Shown here: positions 11,964-23,470 of the stretch, one piece after another
How positions within the stretch are numbered: position 1 is the first letter of the stretch
How the letters are laid out: each line of letters starts with the position of its first letter
NCBI GenBank assembly: GCA_026874595.1
Contig: CM049322.1
Span: forward strand, 40,976,840 to 41,040,839
Direction: 5' to 3'
Length of the DNA: 64,000 nucleotides
From: Sipunculus nudus
Taxonomy: Eukaryota; Annelida; Sipuncula; Golfingiida; Sipunculidae
Program-made: the position numbers and the translations under genes
The notes under the pieces: generated by a model
What the model was told of the DNA's origin: nothing
Databases searched by the model: none
What the model saw: only the letters and a program-made list of their open reading frames with translations

Positions 11964-13261
11964 CATGTATGGTCATGCGTGCACCCCACAATCAAGCTCT
12001 ATCATAAAGACCACATACACATCTTTATGTCTACTGTAATCCTGTTGCAGGTGAATAACATGTGTTTTCAGCATTCACCTCATTTGTATCAATAATATCA
12101 AATTTTAGTAAATAACTATTTTATCCTGATTTTGTTTGACACTTTTTTTTTTTCAGTTAAGTATTTCTATAAAAAAAAGTTTATGCAGAAATCTCATTTT
12201 TTAATTAATTTGGGAAAACTTATAGTCACAATTGCCATATGAAAGGCAAAGGGTCCATGTGAAAGGGCCTCGTAACAATTGATATAATTGGTTGCATTTT
12301 ATTGCAATCACAAGCAAATACGTACATACAGAAAAGGTCATATTTTTTTCTATTCTGTCTGTAATGTAATTGACCTTCAAGTTTTTAAAGTAATCATTCA
12401 ATCATCCATCAATGATCTCTGCTCTTCCTTTCAATCAACAACCAATGATTTTATAACTAATACCATGAACCAATAAATACCTAGATATAAGTACACATAT
12501 ATGTGTGTAATTAACACACTGGAAGAACATAAAGCCATATTCAATGCCATATTCTGACAAACCTTCCAGTTTTGGTTCAAACAATAGTAAAAATACAGCA
12601 ATGAAATATGTACACCTTTGACTACAGTTATGAAGCATAGCTGGAGGAGCTACAGAAGATTACTTCTACAATGTCCTAAGAAACAGTGCAATAAAATATT
12701 CATGGCGATCCCTGGACTAAGGTCACCTTGCGATGGCAGTGTGGCCAAAGCAAATCTAGCCAGGCCTGCTATAACATGTAATGAACAAGTGCATGCAGCC
12801 TCCCTGAGGATTCAGATACCATGGCAACACATAAAACTACATCAGTGTACAAGACTGATGAAATGCTTGATTATTTGTCAATATCTTGACCAAGAATTCA
12901 TACCGCCCAAAAATATCATGCTGGCATTCTGTCAATTCAAAATGGTGTCTAAATATGTGATGAATTAATGTTTTGTGTTTGTTTAGTTCTGTGTCATATG
13001 TCATCAAACTTATAATAATGCAGAACATTCACAGTTACTTTATTTAATTTCTCTCTTCATCTTTACAATCTACCAAATATACTTCTTGATATATTATCAC
13101 TTATTTCATTCTTTTTGGTATAAATTTTCAAACTACCATATATGGAGTGCCAATTATGCTGAAATTATGCTGAAAAGTTTTCACACAGGAGACTACATTT
13201 ATTTTTTGTGCTGATTCTACCTGATGCAAGTTGGCTTGTAGCCTGATCTGACCATTGAACA
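11964..13261. other. Noncoding; GC-richer island at about 12640-12860
   Basis: The island holds the longest plus-strand open stretch of the region (starting near 12618), but that stretch has no recognisable domain and no splice sites bounding it. It also has a near-match X-box at 12815-12828. I read it as possible regulatory DNA rather than an exon. Confidence 0.35.
12815..12828 (+). promoter_or_regulatory. X-box-like (RFX) site, one mismatch
   Basis: GATACCATGGCAAC differs from RYYNYYWWRRNRAC only at the second position and keeps the strong CCATGGCAAC core. It lies in a GC-richer island. Confidence 0.22.
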
Positions 13262-13445
13262 AGGTGGCATGATGGTTAGTGAGCTGGACTCTTGATCACA
13301 AAGTTGAGGTTCACATCCTGATCTGGCCACCTGACATCCTGGAACCCCTGGCCAAGGTCTTCATCACAAGGGTGTGCCCTCTCCACCCCCGAGTGAATGG
13401 TTCCCACTCTTGGGCAGCAGCCATTAATGGATGACAGGAAAATTT
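13262..13445 (+). mobile_element. tRNA-Lys-like SINE, plus strand
   Basis: The head at 13263-13331 keeps a tRNA-like cloverleaf. A GGTGGC 5' arm is complementary to GCCACC at the 3' side. An A-box-like TGGCATGATGGTTAG, an anticodon-arm-like GGACTCTTGATC (compare tRNA-Lys CTT) and a B-box-like GGTTCACATCC follow in order. A body of about 110 bp follows. Internal pol III promoter function is inferred from the boxes. Confidence 0.65.
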
Positions 13446-15419
13446 AAAACCTTCTGGCAACAAAAACCCTGCTTGGGTTTAACCGGTTGTCTGCATGCTT
13501 CCCAAGGAGCAGAGAAAAGCTACAGGAATGATCATCCCCAAAAGACCAGGAAGGCAAATTGTACATGCAGCCAGAGAAGTATGATTTGATGTCATCACTG
13601 ATATCAGACTTTAAAACCTCTACATTACCTTCTGTTTTGTGAAAATATGTTCCATTTCCAAGTGTTACCAATAGGTTGGTATTGAAATACTGTTCGTTAA
13701 TAGTTCATTTTCCTTTGAATTGAAATAATTTTCCTTTTAATCAAAAACTTGTACTCTTAAGTTACTTTAATACGTGGCTTTTAAGGCCTGATATATACTA
13801 ATATATATCCCCAAGGAAATTGGTTCCTAAAGAAGAGTGCACCAAGCTTTGATATATAAACTTTTATATAAATATCAAAAATGATTAAAAGGGCACTGTC
13901 CTACACATTCAATAATAGTTAGCTTAAAGAATATGAGCATTTTGTAAGATGAAACAGCTTACTCTAGCTGTTTCCACTTAGTGTATATTACAAGCAGAAA
14001 CTGATCCATCTAATCCTTTGCGATTTTTATGATATCCACACCATTATTAGATATAAAAGCAGGATGCCATGGTTACAGGGGTAACAATATACTTCATTTT
14101 TGTACCAAAGCTCCATACGGCCCAGCTGTGCCAAAGCTCCGGGAAAACCAATTAGATCCATTATACATCCCGTGTCATCCTGTGGCATAAAAAGACACAC
14201 TGAGCCAACCCTGGGTTTCCAGTGAACCTAATATTACCATGTCTATCCGGAATCCCTAAGCCGTGCTGCAGTATTGATCCAACCTGCTGATTGGCTGACA
14301 GCACAGCTAGTGAGAGAAAGATGTGAACAGAATAGAGCCTGGACTGTCTCCATACTAATAACCACAATACAGTCACCGGATACCGAATCTATGTATTTAA
14401 GCTGTCATCGCATCCCACAATTCAACACCCCATTGGGACTGACATCTATTCCGCATATTTCTAAATGCTGACGCATACGTTTTTCTCATGCAGACTTTTT
14501 TATTCTATGACTCATTATGGTTGGCCACAGATTAAAACGTTGAAAATTGCTGTAAAAATTTCTATATCAATGGGAATTTAACCAAGATTCTGATATGAAA
14601 CAGTTGCATATCTATATGGTGGTAATAATGTTTTCTCACAGAACTGTCTCTAAATTTAATTTGCCCAAAGACGGAATATATATGTGAAACACCATGTTGC
14701 GGTATTTTTTTCCATGCATATTCATACTCATGACTTCACGGGTCCTGTCACCATGTCAAGGTAAAATGTCATCTGAAGAGAGCTGGCCGGGTGCTTTTAT
14801 TTGACGAGTAATCACAAATCTAATGTTAATGATGCATCATGCGTTGCATGCATGTTCTTACATGACTCATTTGACTGGTCCATTTCCTTGCATTTCATTA
14901 CTCATGAAAAAAACAAGGGGAAAAATGATAATTTTCAAATTTTCTTATGAAGGTAACTAAATTTAATTTGCATTTCATTTAAATTGTGTAGTACAAGCAT
15001 ATTGCCCATTTTTACACTGGGACAGGTCCACATGTCTTCAGCGGGTTTATCCGGGATGGATTTTCAAAGGGCCGAGTTCATATGCTGGATACACTAGTTG
15101 GCATAACTTAGGATAGATGGCACTGTTTTTTTTAAATTTCCTGGATAATGTCATATTCTTTAGGAATTAAACAGGAAAAATATGGAAAATTACCCCCCTT
15201 AGACACGTACATTTGGTGTCATTCCCGATACTTCAAGACCAAAAGGAAGCATTTAAAGGGATAAATCAGGAACAATATTATGTATTTTCTTTCACACTAT
15301 CTGTTCAGTGATGCTTATATTATTAACTCCAGTATCTTTGTACCATTACTGACCATGCCTGTAATCTTTGACATTTTGAATGGTTATAAACACTTAAATA
15401 AGTAACTGATATAGGATTT
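13446..15419. other. Noncoding; GC-richer island at about 14040-14480
   Basis: The island is non-repetitive within the window and contains a half X-box (ccatggttac at 14069-14078). The ORFs on both strands across it are unrecognised and lack convincing splice contexts. The flanks are AT-rich with nothing recognised. Confidence 0.35.
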
Positions 15420-15750
15420 ATTCTGTGAACTAAAAATCTGCATTCAATGGGATGCAAGCCTCCGCCATGTGTGTGGATGCTCCCAAAACTGTGTTTGCGT
15501 TCACTTATTTGGACCATATTCCAGTTTTCATTACTGCATATAGCCTTAAGTGACTGTACATTTGTGAATATTCCTTGATGACTTTCCTGAATCCGGATCC
15601 TTAGCTAGAACCACACCAACATCTTATCAGCCCATTCCTTAAATGCCCTGAAAATTTCATGAGATTCTGTTCAATTTCGCATTAGTTATGTTGTAAACAA
15701 ACACACACAAACAGATGAACATATACCTTCCTTGTAGAGGCAGTGAGTTA
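15420..15750 (-). repeat. Dispersed repeat (tctagtt family), minus-strand copy
   Basis: The reverse complement reads ctgcctctacaaggaagg at the start, then the ttggtgtggtt phrase, and ends in gcggaggcttgcatccc ... gcagatttttagtt. It aligns phrase by phrase with the plus-strand copies at 1796-2130 and 46485-46735. Confidence 0.6.
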
Positions 15751-16089
15751 ACAACAGTACTATGAGGACTAGCTAATCTTCAAAACATTTCTCCAAAACT
15801 GAGCCTTATCAAAATGCTAGATCTACCAAATAGAAATACTCAATAAGAGATATATCATATCTTTGTATGTAATTAAGGTAACAGCAGTTGTGTAAAAGCA
15901 GCTATTAAAGTAAAATGAATTGGCGCTATACACAAGTATTTACTGTAACTGTATTAAAATACAGACTTGGGACTCAGATTCCAAAAAGGCTCACAGTGAA
16001 TTTGAATCCTCATAGACTTGGAAATGGACTCAGTTAGTTAGAACTCATCCTTGCACTCTGAATCTGATAGTGTGGACTTTACAACAATT
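15751..16089. other. Noncoding, nothing recognised
   Basis: AT-rich spacer between two repeats. No feature seen. Confidence 0.4.
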
Positions 16090-16404
16090 CAGTAACCTTG
16101 TGCAGCTCAACTGGCTTCTGTGGCTCTGAGGTTGAGCACACAACTCAAAAGCAGGGAGATCGTGATTTTTCAGGGTCCGCCCGGACCCAGGGTGAGTGCT
16201 TAGCAGGCTTAATGGGAAGGTTGTGCCCAATGGCCTTGTTTCAGTCACAAACGAATGTGCCTTTCCAGGATTCCTCAGTGGTATGAACAAGCAATGGGGA
16301 CGATTACGCACCAAGGGCCCACAGGTGCAGTAGTCACTGGGCCTGGTTGATGCCAGGATACAAAATAAGAGTAAGCATGTGATACTGCCTGTCACGTAAT
16401 CCAA
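16090..16404 (+). mobile_element. tRNA-derived SINE, plus strand
   Basis: The head reads ggcttctgtggctctgaggt, then tgagcacac, then aactcaaaagcagggagatcg. This follows a tRNA from A-box through an anticodon arm; the B-box (around cagggtccgcccgg) is degraded. A unique body of about 200 bp follows. The 119-residue minus-strand ORF over this interval is a by-product of the SINE and shows no domain. Confidence 0.5.
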
Positions 16405-16842
16405 AACTGGGATAGAATTCTGCAGATGTACCCTATATGTAGTTAGGTTAGCATTAAAAAAATGGAAACAGTGACCTCCAACAAAAAAAAATTAAATAAA
16501 AAAAAATCTTGTGTAGCTCTAGAAGGTATTTTACTGTACTCAGCATGAAGCTTAAACATGGAACTGCATGACAAAGATTCTCTCATTAAATATACAACAA
16601 TAGTGATGTAAAGAAATGTTTTGACCACCATCTTTTCAAATAAATAATATAACTTAAGACCCACATGTTTAGGAAATATGTTCACCAGACTCAAGTTCAC
16701 AAACCTCAGGCACAGAGATATCTAAATCTTTATATTGCAAGCTTCCCTTGTAGCTGAAGGTTATGAACTACAAGGGTCTTAGGACACAGGGGCAGCTATC
16801 TGCAAATGCCACGTACACTATCGTCCAATAACGACATTACCT
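16405..16842. other. Noncoding
   Basis: A-rich and T-rich stretches; a slightly GC-richer part starts near 16740. No gene recognised. Confidence 0.35.
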
Positions 16843-17031
16843 ATGCACTCTTTGTATTTAGCAACAAATGAAATTTTTGCGATAGAGATCCGGGAGCTCG
16901 ACTTCAACCTGACCCAGCCTCGCTCCATTGCCGGCAGAATATTTTATGACTGGGGCTCACGTTTGATCAATATTCACTCTCCGGCAGAGGAAATGATAGT
17001 AAACATGTTAAGTCTAGATAGAGCGAACTAA
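16843..17031 (+). CDS. Unrecognised short ORF with protein-like composition
   Basis: The frame encodes 62 residues ending in TAA. The middle part (NEIFAIEIRELDFNLTQPRS and onward) is acidic and mixed in composition, unlike the low-complexity translations around it, and its third codon positions are GC-richer. A possible acceptor (ctctttgtatttag) lies just inside the first codons, so this could be a terminal exon rather than an ORF starting at the ATG. I recognise no domain. A conserved noncoding element with an accidental open frame is equally possible. Confidence 0.2.
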   Translation: MHSLYLATNEIFAIEIRELDFNLTQPRSIAGRIFYDWGSRLINIHSPAEEMIVNMLSLDRAN

Positions 17032-17050
17032 ATTGTTCCATCTTTCAGGG

Positions 17051-17064
17051 AACACCATGGTAAC
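17051..17064 (+). promoter_or_regulatory. X-box-like (RFX) site, one mismatch
   Basis: AACACCATGGTAAC keeps the CCATGGTAAC core and differs from the consensus only at position two. It lies 20 bases after the end of the short ORF. Confidence 0.2.
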
Positions 17065-18479
17065 AAGTTGCTGCGCGATTATTATTAAGTTTGGCAGAAA
17101 TCAGACAACACACTAATGGTGTGTTTTTCTATATATTTATAATGTTATCATAGTTGATGTTTATAGGAACATATTTTTTTACCATGCTTTACAGTACTGC
17201 CTTTGTAAATTATCCATGGAGCTCTGATCTAACCAAAAAGACTTTTCACTGCAACTGGATCTGGAAAGTGTTGTTTTGACTCCATAAATTTATTAATCAT
17301 GTGGTATGTCATGTGGTATAAACAGAACCAAACTTTGTCAAATAATGAAGTCTTTGATGTACATGTCTCTTTAAATATGCATGACATTGATTTTATTTAA
17401 GATATAAATGGTAAGATATTCAGTGAAATATAAGAATGGGTGTCATTAGTTTATTTTACTAACTTATTCGAAAACTTAATTTTTAGGTCTATTTAAGGTA
17501 TTCTGTAAACATAAATCTTTATCTGTTTTAATGTTTAGGGATCAGATAAACTGTAAACATTTTACCTGCATTACTGCTAAAACATCCAGAGCACTAAATC
17601 TGTAATATATTTTTGGTGCTTATGGTATTTTTTTCTGAGATACCTATGCCAGCATATCTTGTTTTCATAAAATTGAATGATAACAGATTTTATAAGATAT
17701 TTATTTCAGTATGTTTTGTGAAATATCAAAATTATGATGCATATTTTGCTGACGTTCAATGATATTATGATTATATATAGCATTGGTGCAAGATTTTGTG
17801 AATATTTATGGTACTGAACCATATATTAATCTGATGGATAGTCCTTTGCTAAAAAAAACACTGCATGCTGGGAGTTGAGTTTGCTCATGTACTTATGGTA
17901 AAACAGTTAATAATAATTTATAGTACAAGAACTTTTTTACCATTGGCAAATACATAATGAAACATTAATGATAATTCATTTGCTTGTCTTGCTTATAATG
18001 TATACTCTAAATAATTAATAAATGGGTATTTTTAAGCATACTTCATTATAAATCATGACCATATTATTCTCGATTTCACTAAGGAGTATACCTATATCTT
18101 ATTTAATAATGAGAAGCTCCCATTTCTCTTTCATATTTGATGATAAAGAATTATATTTTCTTCAAAATTGTGAATGTTATACTTGATCACTTTCTGGATA
18201 TATTATGGTATTCCTGAAGTAATATTGTTGGATGATGTCCATTACTTTATTACGTTTTTTACAATATTTATGGTATCAATAATTATATACCAAGAATGTC
18301 TATGATCACAAGGTCTCCTTGACCCAATCAATTCAGCCAATATGTCGCAATAAAACCGTTTTCTCTTTTGATAATTCAAAATTTACTGAAATTCCATACA
18401 TTCATAATGATAGGTATTTTTCAATACTAATCTCAAAATATAAATGGACCACCCTCACTTGATCATACCTAGCTGAAAA
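17065..18479. other. Very AT-rich noncoding DNA with a cluster of TTATGGTA
   Basis: No ORF. The octamer TTATGGTA occurs five times within about 660 bp, at 17620, 17806, 17893, 18203 and 18268, all on the plus strand. Confidence 0.4.
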
Positions 18480-19060
18480 CATAGGAGGACATCACGTGAG
18501 GAGTTTTGAGGACACAGCCAGAGCAGTGAGGAAAAAATATGCATTCTCAGAGCAATGCTAGTAACCATGTGGGCGAGCACAAATGTACTCAAACGTGACA
18601 TGTCATCATAATCAAACAAATTAATTATGATTTAAGTGTTCTCAAAATTCTCTCAAAGGAGAGCTGGCCCTTTGAACCGACATTAACGGGTTGACGAAAA
18701 AGCCCTCCATGGTGACAAATGTTTACTTATCCTAATTAACTAGCTGTTTCACTAATTAATAGCAGTTCCCTCTCTATTGGACAGCTGCTAGGACTCCCAG
18801 CCTCTGAAGCTGATTGTTAACTTGTTTATTGCTGTTGTACATTGGACCAAGGTATGGGCTGGTACTGTGAATGACATGAAAATGCTGTTGGGAACCGCCT
18901 TGACCAAATGCTAGCTGCATTAAATATACAAAGGGGACTGGCGAAGTCTGTTACTGGCAGCAAATAAATTGGCTTATTTGCTGTCACCTGATCATGAAGT
19001 TCAAAGTCACTAGTTCAGAGGTCAAGGTCAACAGTGTAAAGGTCAAGGTCACAAAGAAAT
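18480..19060. other. GC-richer island ending in AGGTCA repeats
   Basis: Non-repetitive block with a near X-box (18703-18716, core CCATGGTGAC). At 19020-19053 it has two copies of AGGTCAAGGTCA, about 21 bp apart, which resemble nuclear-receptor half-sites. No coding evidence. Confidence 0.3.
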
Positions 19061-20693
19061 CCTTCAAACAATGCTAACTAGTACATGGGTTTATTTGAAT
19101 ATTTTTGTTAAAAAAATGTGTGTATTATTAATATTAACCTCATGCATGTATGCTAGCCATGACAACATGACATTCAGGCCTTTTTTTTCAAATAAACTGA
19201 GGCGTGAGAGTCATGATACAAGTCATAAGAGAACATCCATTCCAAGTGTTGGATCAAAATATTTGCTTTGTGGTAGTATTTGACATCAGAGGCTTACATG
19301 GTCATGTTTATTTGATAATAATGAAGAAAAAAATGTTGTTACACATAATTTGTGGTGGTAACCCAACTGAAGTTCAAAGCAGTTCTAGCTACTGTAGTTT
19401 CTAGTATTTTTCTAGAAAAAGCTGACATGACGGACAGAGAGACAAACTTTCTGAGTAAAACCAGCCTCCTTATTTAAAACTGCTTAATGAAGACACTTAA
19501 GTCAACTGTGAATGTAATATTTACTATTTTTCCAAACAAAATAACTTCACTTTTTGTTTTTCCTCTGGGAATATGACAGTTTGACCAGCAGATGTAATGA
19601 AGGAGTACTGGTAGAAATGGCATGCACATCTAATTATACTAGCATTGATACAAACCCAACAGCCTGTACTGCCACCCCAACACTCTTAAGTTAACATCTA
19701 CATTTGGGTGGCAGACTGCCGCAACATTTATGCTAGCATCATAGTACATCATGACCATATAGGTTTATATACTTTAATTAATATGCTCCATCTACATTTA
19801 TATACTTAACAATCTTCTGTAAATTTTTATGGAATGATTTCTGAAGAGGCTTTATTTTTTTACTGTACATCAGACAAACACAAAATGAGTTTTTACACAT
19901 TCATTTTATTGACAAAAGATTTGGTGGTAGCCAGCTCTTCTTTTACTTGTTTTATCTTATGCATGAGTATTGTATTTTGAGGAAGGCTCAGTGGAAACTA
20001 CCTTGTGAGCAAACAACTTAAGTAATGGATTTTCAGAAAATTTATGTATCATAATATTTCCGGCACACTGGGCACAGTATTTTTTTCCATCACTAATGAT
20101 TTTTCATAAATGCTTCCAATACATCCAACAAAAGATTAAAGTCTTTTAATCCAACACATTCAGACGTTCATATGGACTTGAATAATCAACGTTCATTTAT
20201 ATTATAATACAATGTTCATCAGTTAACTTTATAATTAGTAAATCAATTTTGATTACGCAATACAGCAATGAGCAATATATGCATTAGTAAATACCACAAA
20301 ATGTATTAAAATGAATTAACTCAATATGGTTCTCTTTTTTCAGAAAGAAACTATACAGCTGAATACTTATACAGCACGAACACAAAATTTCTAGTTGAGA
20401 GGTAGTGAATTTGAGGCATTTTCCTGTTCTGCTACATTTCCAAAAGCTCCTACATTGGACAGAAATTTATTTTTTTCAAAAACCTAGCTATATGCTTTGT
20501 TGAGTTTTTCAAGATCAGTTGGCTCTATGAACACTCTATTAAGGTGATATGGTCTTTTTCTGTGAAGGAACTTAGAACTGCAGAATGAGACTTTTTTTCT
20601 GACGGAAAACCCTGCATTGCCAAAATGTTCAATGCCAGAAAAAAAAAACAGTTCTGAGAGAGACTGAATACAAGCTTCTTTTTTGTGGAGGAA
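19061..20693. other. Noncoding, nothing recognised
   Basis: AT-rich, with no convincing exon. The pair of phrases ctacatttccaaaagctcc (about 20434) and acatttccaaaaagctc (about 20707) marks a faint duplication running into the next feature. Confidence 0.35.
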
Positions 20694-20849
20694 CTATGCA
20701 TTGTGGAACATTTCCAAAAAGCTCTTAAGTGACTGTGTGTTCCCATACTCCAGTAGGCTGGCGGTGCTGATGTCCTTTTGTCGGAGCTTTTCAAACCCCT
20801 CTCCAGGACCCCCAATGTAATGGGAGCTATTTCTCGCCCAGATCAGAAA
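20694..20849 (-). CDS. Unrecognised short open frame, protein-like (51 residues)
   Basis: On the minus strand the frame is open from just after a TGA at 20850-20852 to a TAG at 20694-20696. Its C-terminal part reads GFEKLRQKDISTASLLEYGN and then continues to ...SFLEMFHNA. This is a charged, amphipathic composition typical of real protein rather than AT-rich noise. There is no ATG in the frame, so if real it would be a last exon or a transposase remnant. I do not recognise a family. Confidence 0.2.
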   Translation of the reverse strand, partial: FLIWARNSSHYIGGPGEGFEKLRQKDISTASLLEYGNTQSLKSFLEMFHNA

Positions 20850-23039
20850 TCAATCACAGGAAGTACTATAGCACCAAAGAGAAAGGCTGTTCTGCAACAG
20901 GCCCTAGATAAATGACAGTTGCTGGATGTGTGCTTCCAGCACTGAATTTCATTGGCACCTCATTTGCATAAATCCAGGCATCATCGATGAGAGAAATCAA
21001 CCAAGCTCCTTTCTTCATAGAAATTTTTATTTCCGATATTTCATATTTTAGCTGTCTTTTATTTCATGACACCATGACCCTCCAACATGATTGACTAATG
21101 ATGCAGTGTTCTTTACGGTAATTCACATGATATTTATTAGATTCTTTACACTGATTTAGATGTTTCATTAGATTCTTTCTGGTAATTGAGATGATTAGAT
21201 TCCTCGTGATAATGCACATGATCTCTCATTACAAAATTAATGATTTAAATTCACTAGGGGCTCAATTTAAATCAAGCTTAATATTTTCATACCTAAACAT
21301 ACTGATATAAATTAATAAAAAAAATAAAAATAAGAATTATTTTTTTTTATCATGTTTTAATTACATTTAGTGATCTGTGCTGAAAGAAAAAGCTAAGCTC
21401 ATGCTCATGATAATTAATTTTACAGTAATTCCATACAGCAGAACCTACAGCAGAAAGAACTATCATCCTAGAAATATTGTAATTCCCACTATAATATACA
21501 TCTTGGTTGACAACCAAAATAATGTACAATTCTCTATTTTTTAATAAGTTTTTTTATAAAGCTCTCTAAGATCATTGCAGGAAACTCAATAATCTTTAGA
21601 TATCAAGGTCTATATTCACCCATCATTTTCTTTCTTTTTTTTTAACATTTTCATGCAGTAGTCTTGTTTACAAAAATTAAATCTTTTTCAAATCGTATTG
21701 GTCAGCAATGGCCAGCAATACAGTAAAGGTCAAGGTCTTTTTTTTCTGGAAATATTTCAAGCAACTCAAGCTCTTTTAAGGCATTTAAAATGTATTTAAA
21801 AATCAAAATGTTTGAGCTAGTTGAATTTTTTCTACCCTGCCTGGAGGTAAGTGTGAAAGCAATTAATTGACTATAAATTTATCAAAGAGAGGTCAGTTAC
21901 CAAGCTCCAAGGCAGCTGGGTCAATAAATCCGACCTTTGAGTATTACGAGGACTTGATGACAGATGGCAAATGTCCACAGGTCCAGAGGAGACCGCAAGG
22001 GCAAATGTTCTATTACCAATTATTGAATTACTGAAATCATGATCTTTATCCCCTGGCCATAATGGCCATTGGCTCTCTGTATATGAGGCTTAATAGCTTA
22101 ATAACAGACATTGACCCCAGGTGCTGAAATCTCTTAGACGATTATCTGGAGTTAAGTTTAGTCCATGCAGCTGATTTTTTTTTTGTGCAGGACATTTAAC
22201 TTAGAAATTTACCAAAGCAAGATGAGTGAATTTAATTTAATTAAACCTAATTCAGTCTCAATTTTGGTAAAACGTACTAAATTCAGTTAAGTTAAACATA
22301 CTTAATTTTTCCTCATATTTGGTTAACATATTGATTTAACATCCTTTTTATATTAATGCTGTATTTCCCTTATTGGTTACACTGAAATGATGTTGAAACT
22401 AAATTTCCTAAAATTTAACATGTAACTTTTTTTTATCTATTATACATTAATGAATGTAAAAGATCTTGCAATTGTTATTTTTGCTACAACATATGAAGAA
22501 TAAAAAAAAAAAGAATTATTTGAACTGAAGCAGCACCTAAATAAATAAAGTAAAAAAGTTAGCCAATTAATTTGTGGAGCTTTTGATCTGAATATTAGTG
22601 ATTATTATAAGTAAATACATGTTAATGTATGGCCTAGAATTTTATGAAAGATGTAACTATAGTACCAGTAGCTATATATAGTCTTGCACACTACAAATGT
22701 CCTTTTCTCTTTGATCAATAACTGACTATAGTCTGTCCTTCATATTAAGGGTTAATATGCATCAGAAAGAAAACTGCAATTTGATTGATGTGTGAATATG
22801 CAGATTAACACAGAAAATTCTGCTAGGTTTCACAAATTACCCATGTTGTCTATGTTGTCTAGAGTCTCAAGGGATGTAAAACCACATATATACAATGATA
22901 TCTGACTTGGGGTCTGGCACCCATAGCCTTACTGAGCAAGTGTCAGTTTATGTGATGGATATGTGGATATGCTGATGAACATGCCAAGTTATTCTCCCTG
23001 ACTGCGTAAATTACTCATTTTACGATCACCACATTTATG
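20850..23039. other. Noncoding; islands at about 20870-21000 and 21890-22180
   Basis: The two islands are GC-richer and non-repetitive. The second includes ataatggccattggctc and many TAAT cores, consistent with regulatory DNA. Between and after them the sequence is AT-rich. Confidence 0.3.
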
Positions 23040-23470
23040 CCGAGAAATAAAAATGTGTAGCGCAAGCACAGTCTCCTCACAGTAGAGCAAGAAGGGAACA
23101 ATAATCCCTGTTCTATTGCATACAGAACCCTATCAACTCTCCAGGCAGAATCATAGGTCCACCACTGACAACTCTCCGAGCAGAGACCCGAGATGAGTCA
23201 TATGATAAATCAAGCCCTTCATAACCCGCTGGATGTAGCACGAGACAGCCCTACATAGATTTTTTTCAAAGGGTTGGCCCGCTGAGATGTCATGGCAACT
23301 CTCTCATTTCCGCAGGGATTAATAACTGGGTTGTAGTGATGTTGTAATTTGAGCTCCATCACACAGCTTTTATGGCTTTCATGTTCAAGGCTCATGAATT
23401 TGTGCGGTTGAAATCCACATTACAGACCACATTTCTCTCATCAGAGATAAAATCTGTCTGATATGTGTGA
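23040..23470. other. GC-richer island, candidate regulatory block
   Basis: A non-repetitive block of about 430 bp, distinctly less AT-rich than its flanks, with a near X-box at 23286-23299 (core TCATGGCAAC). No open frame looks like an exon. Confidence 0.3.

Noticed and set aside
12618-12968. 116-residue plus-strand ORF
   Set aside because: Starts at TTG rather than ATG in the longest form, has no recognisable domain and no bounding splice sites. The GC-richer part is better explained as a regulatory island.
13262-13331. Functional tRNA-Lys gene
   Set aside because: The cloverleaf is imperfect (T-arm mismatch, altered A-box) and a SINE body follows instead of a T-run terminator.
16045-16404. 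119-residue minus-strand ORF with a hydrophobic start
   Set aside because: It lies entirely over a tRNA-derived SINE on the other strand.
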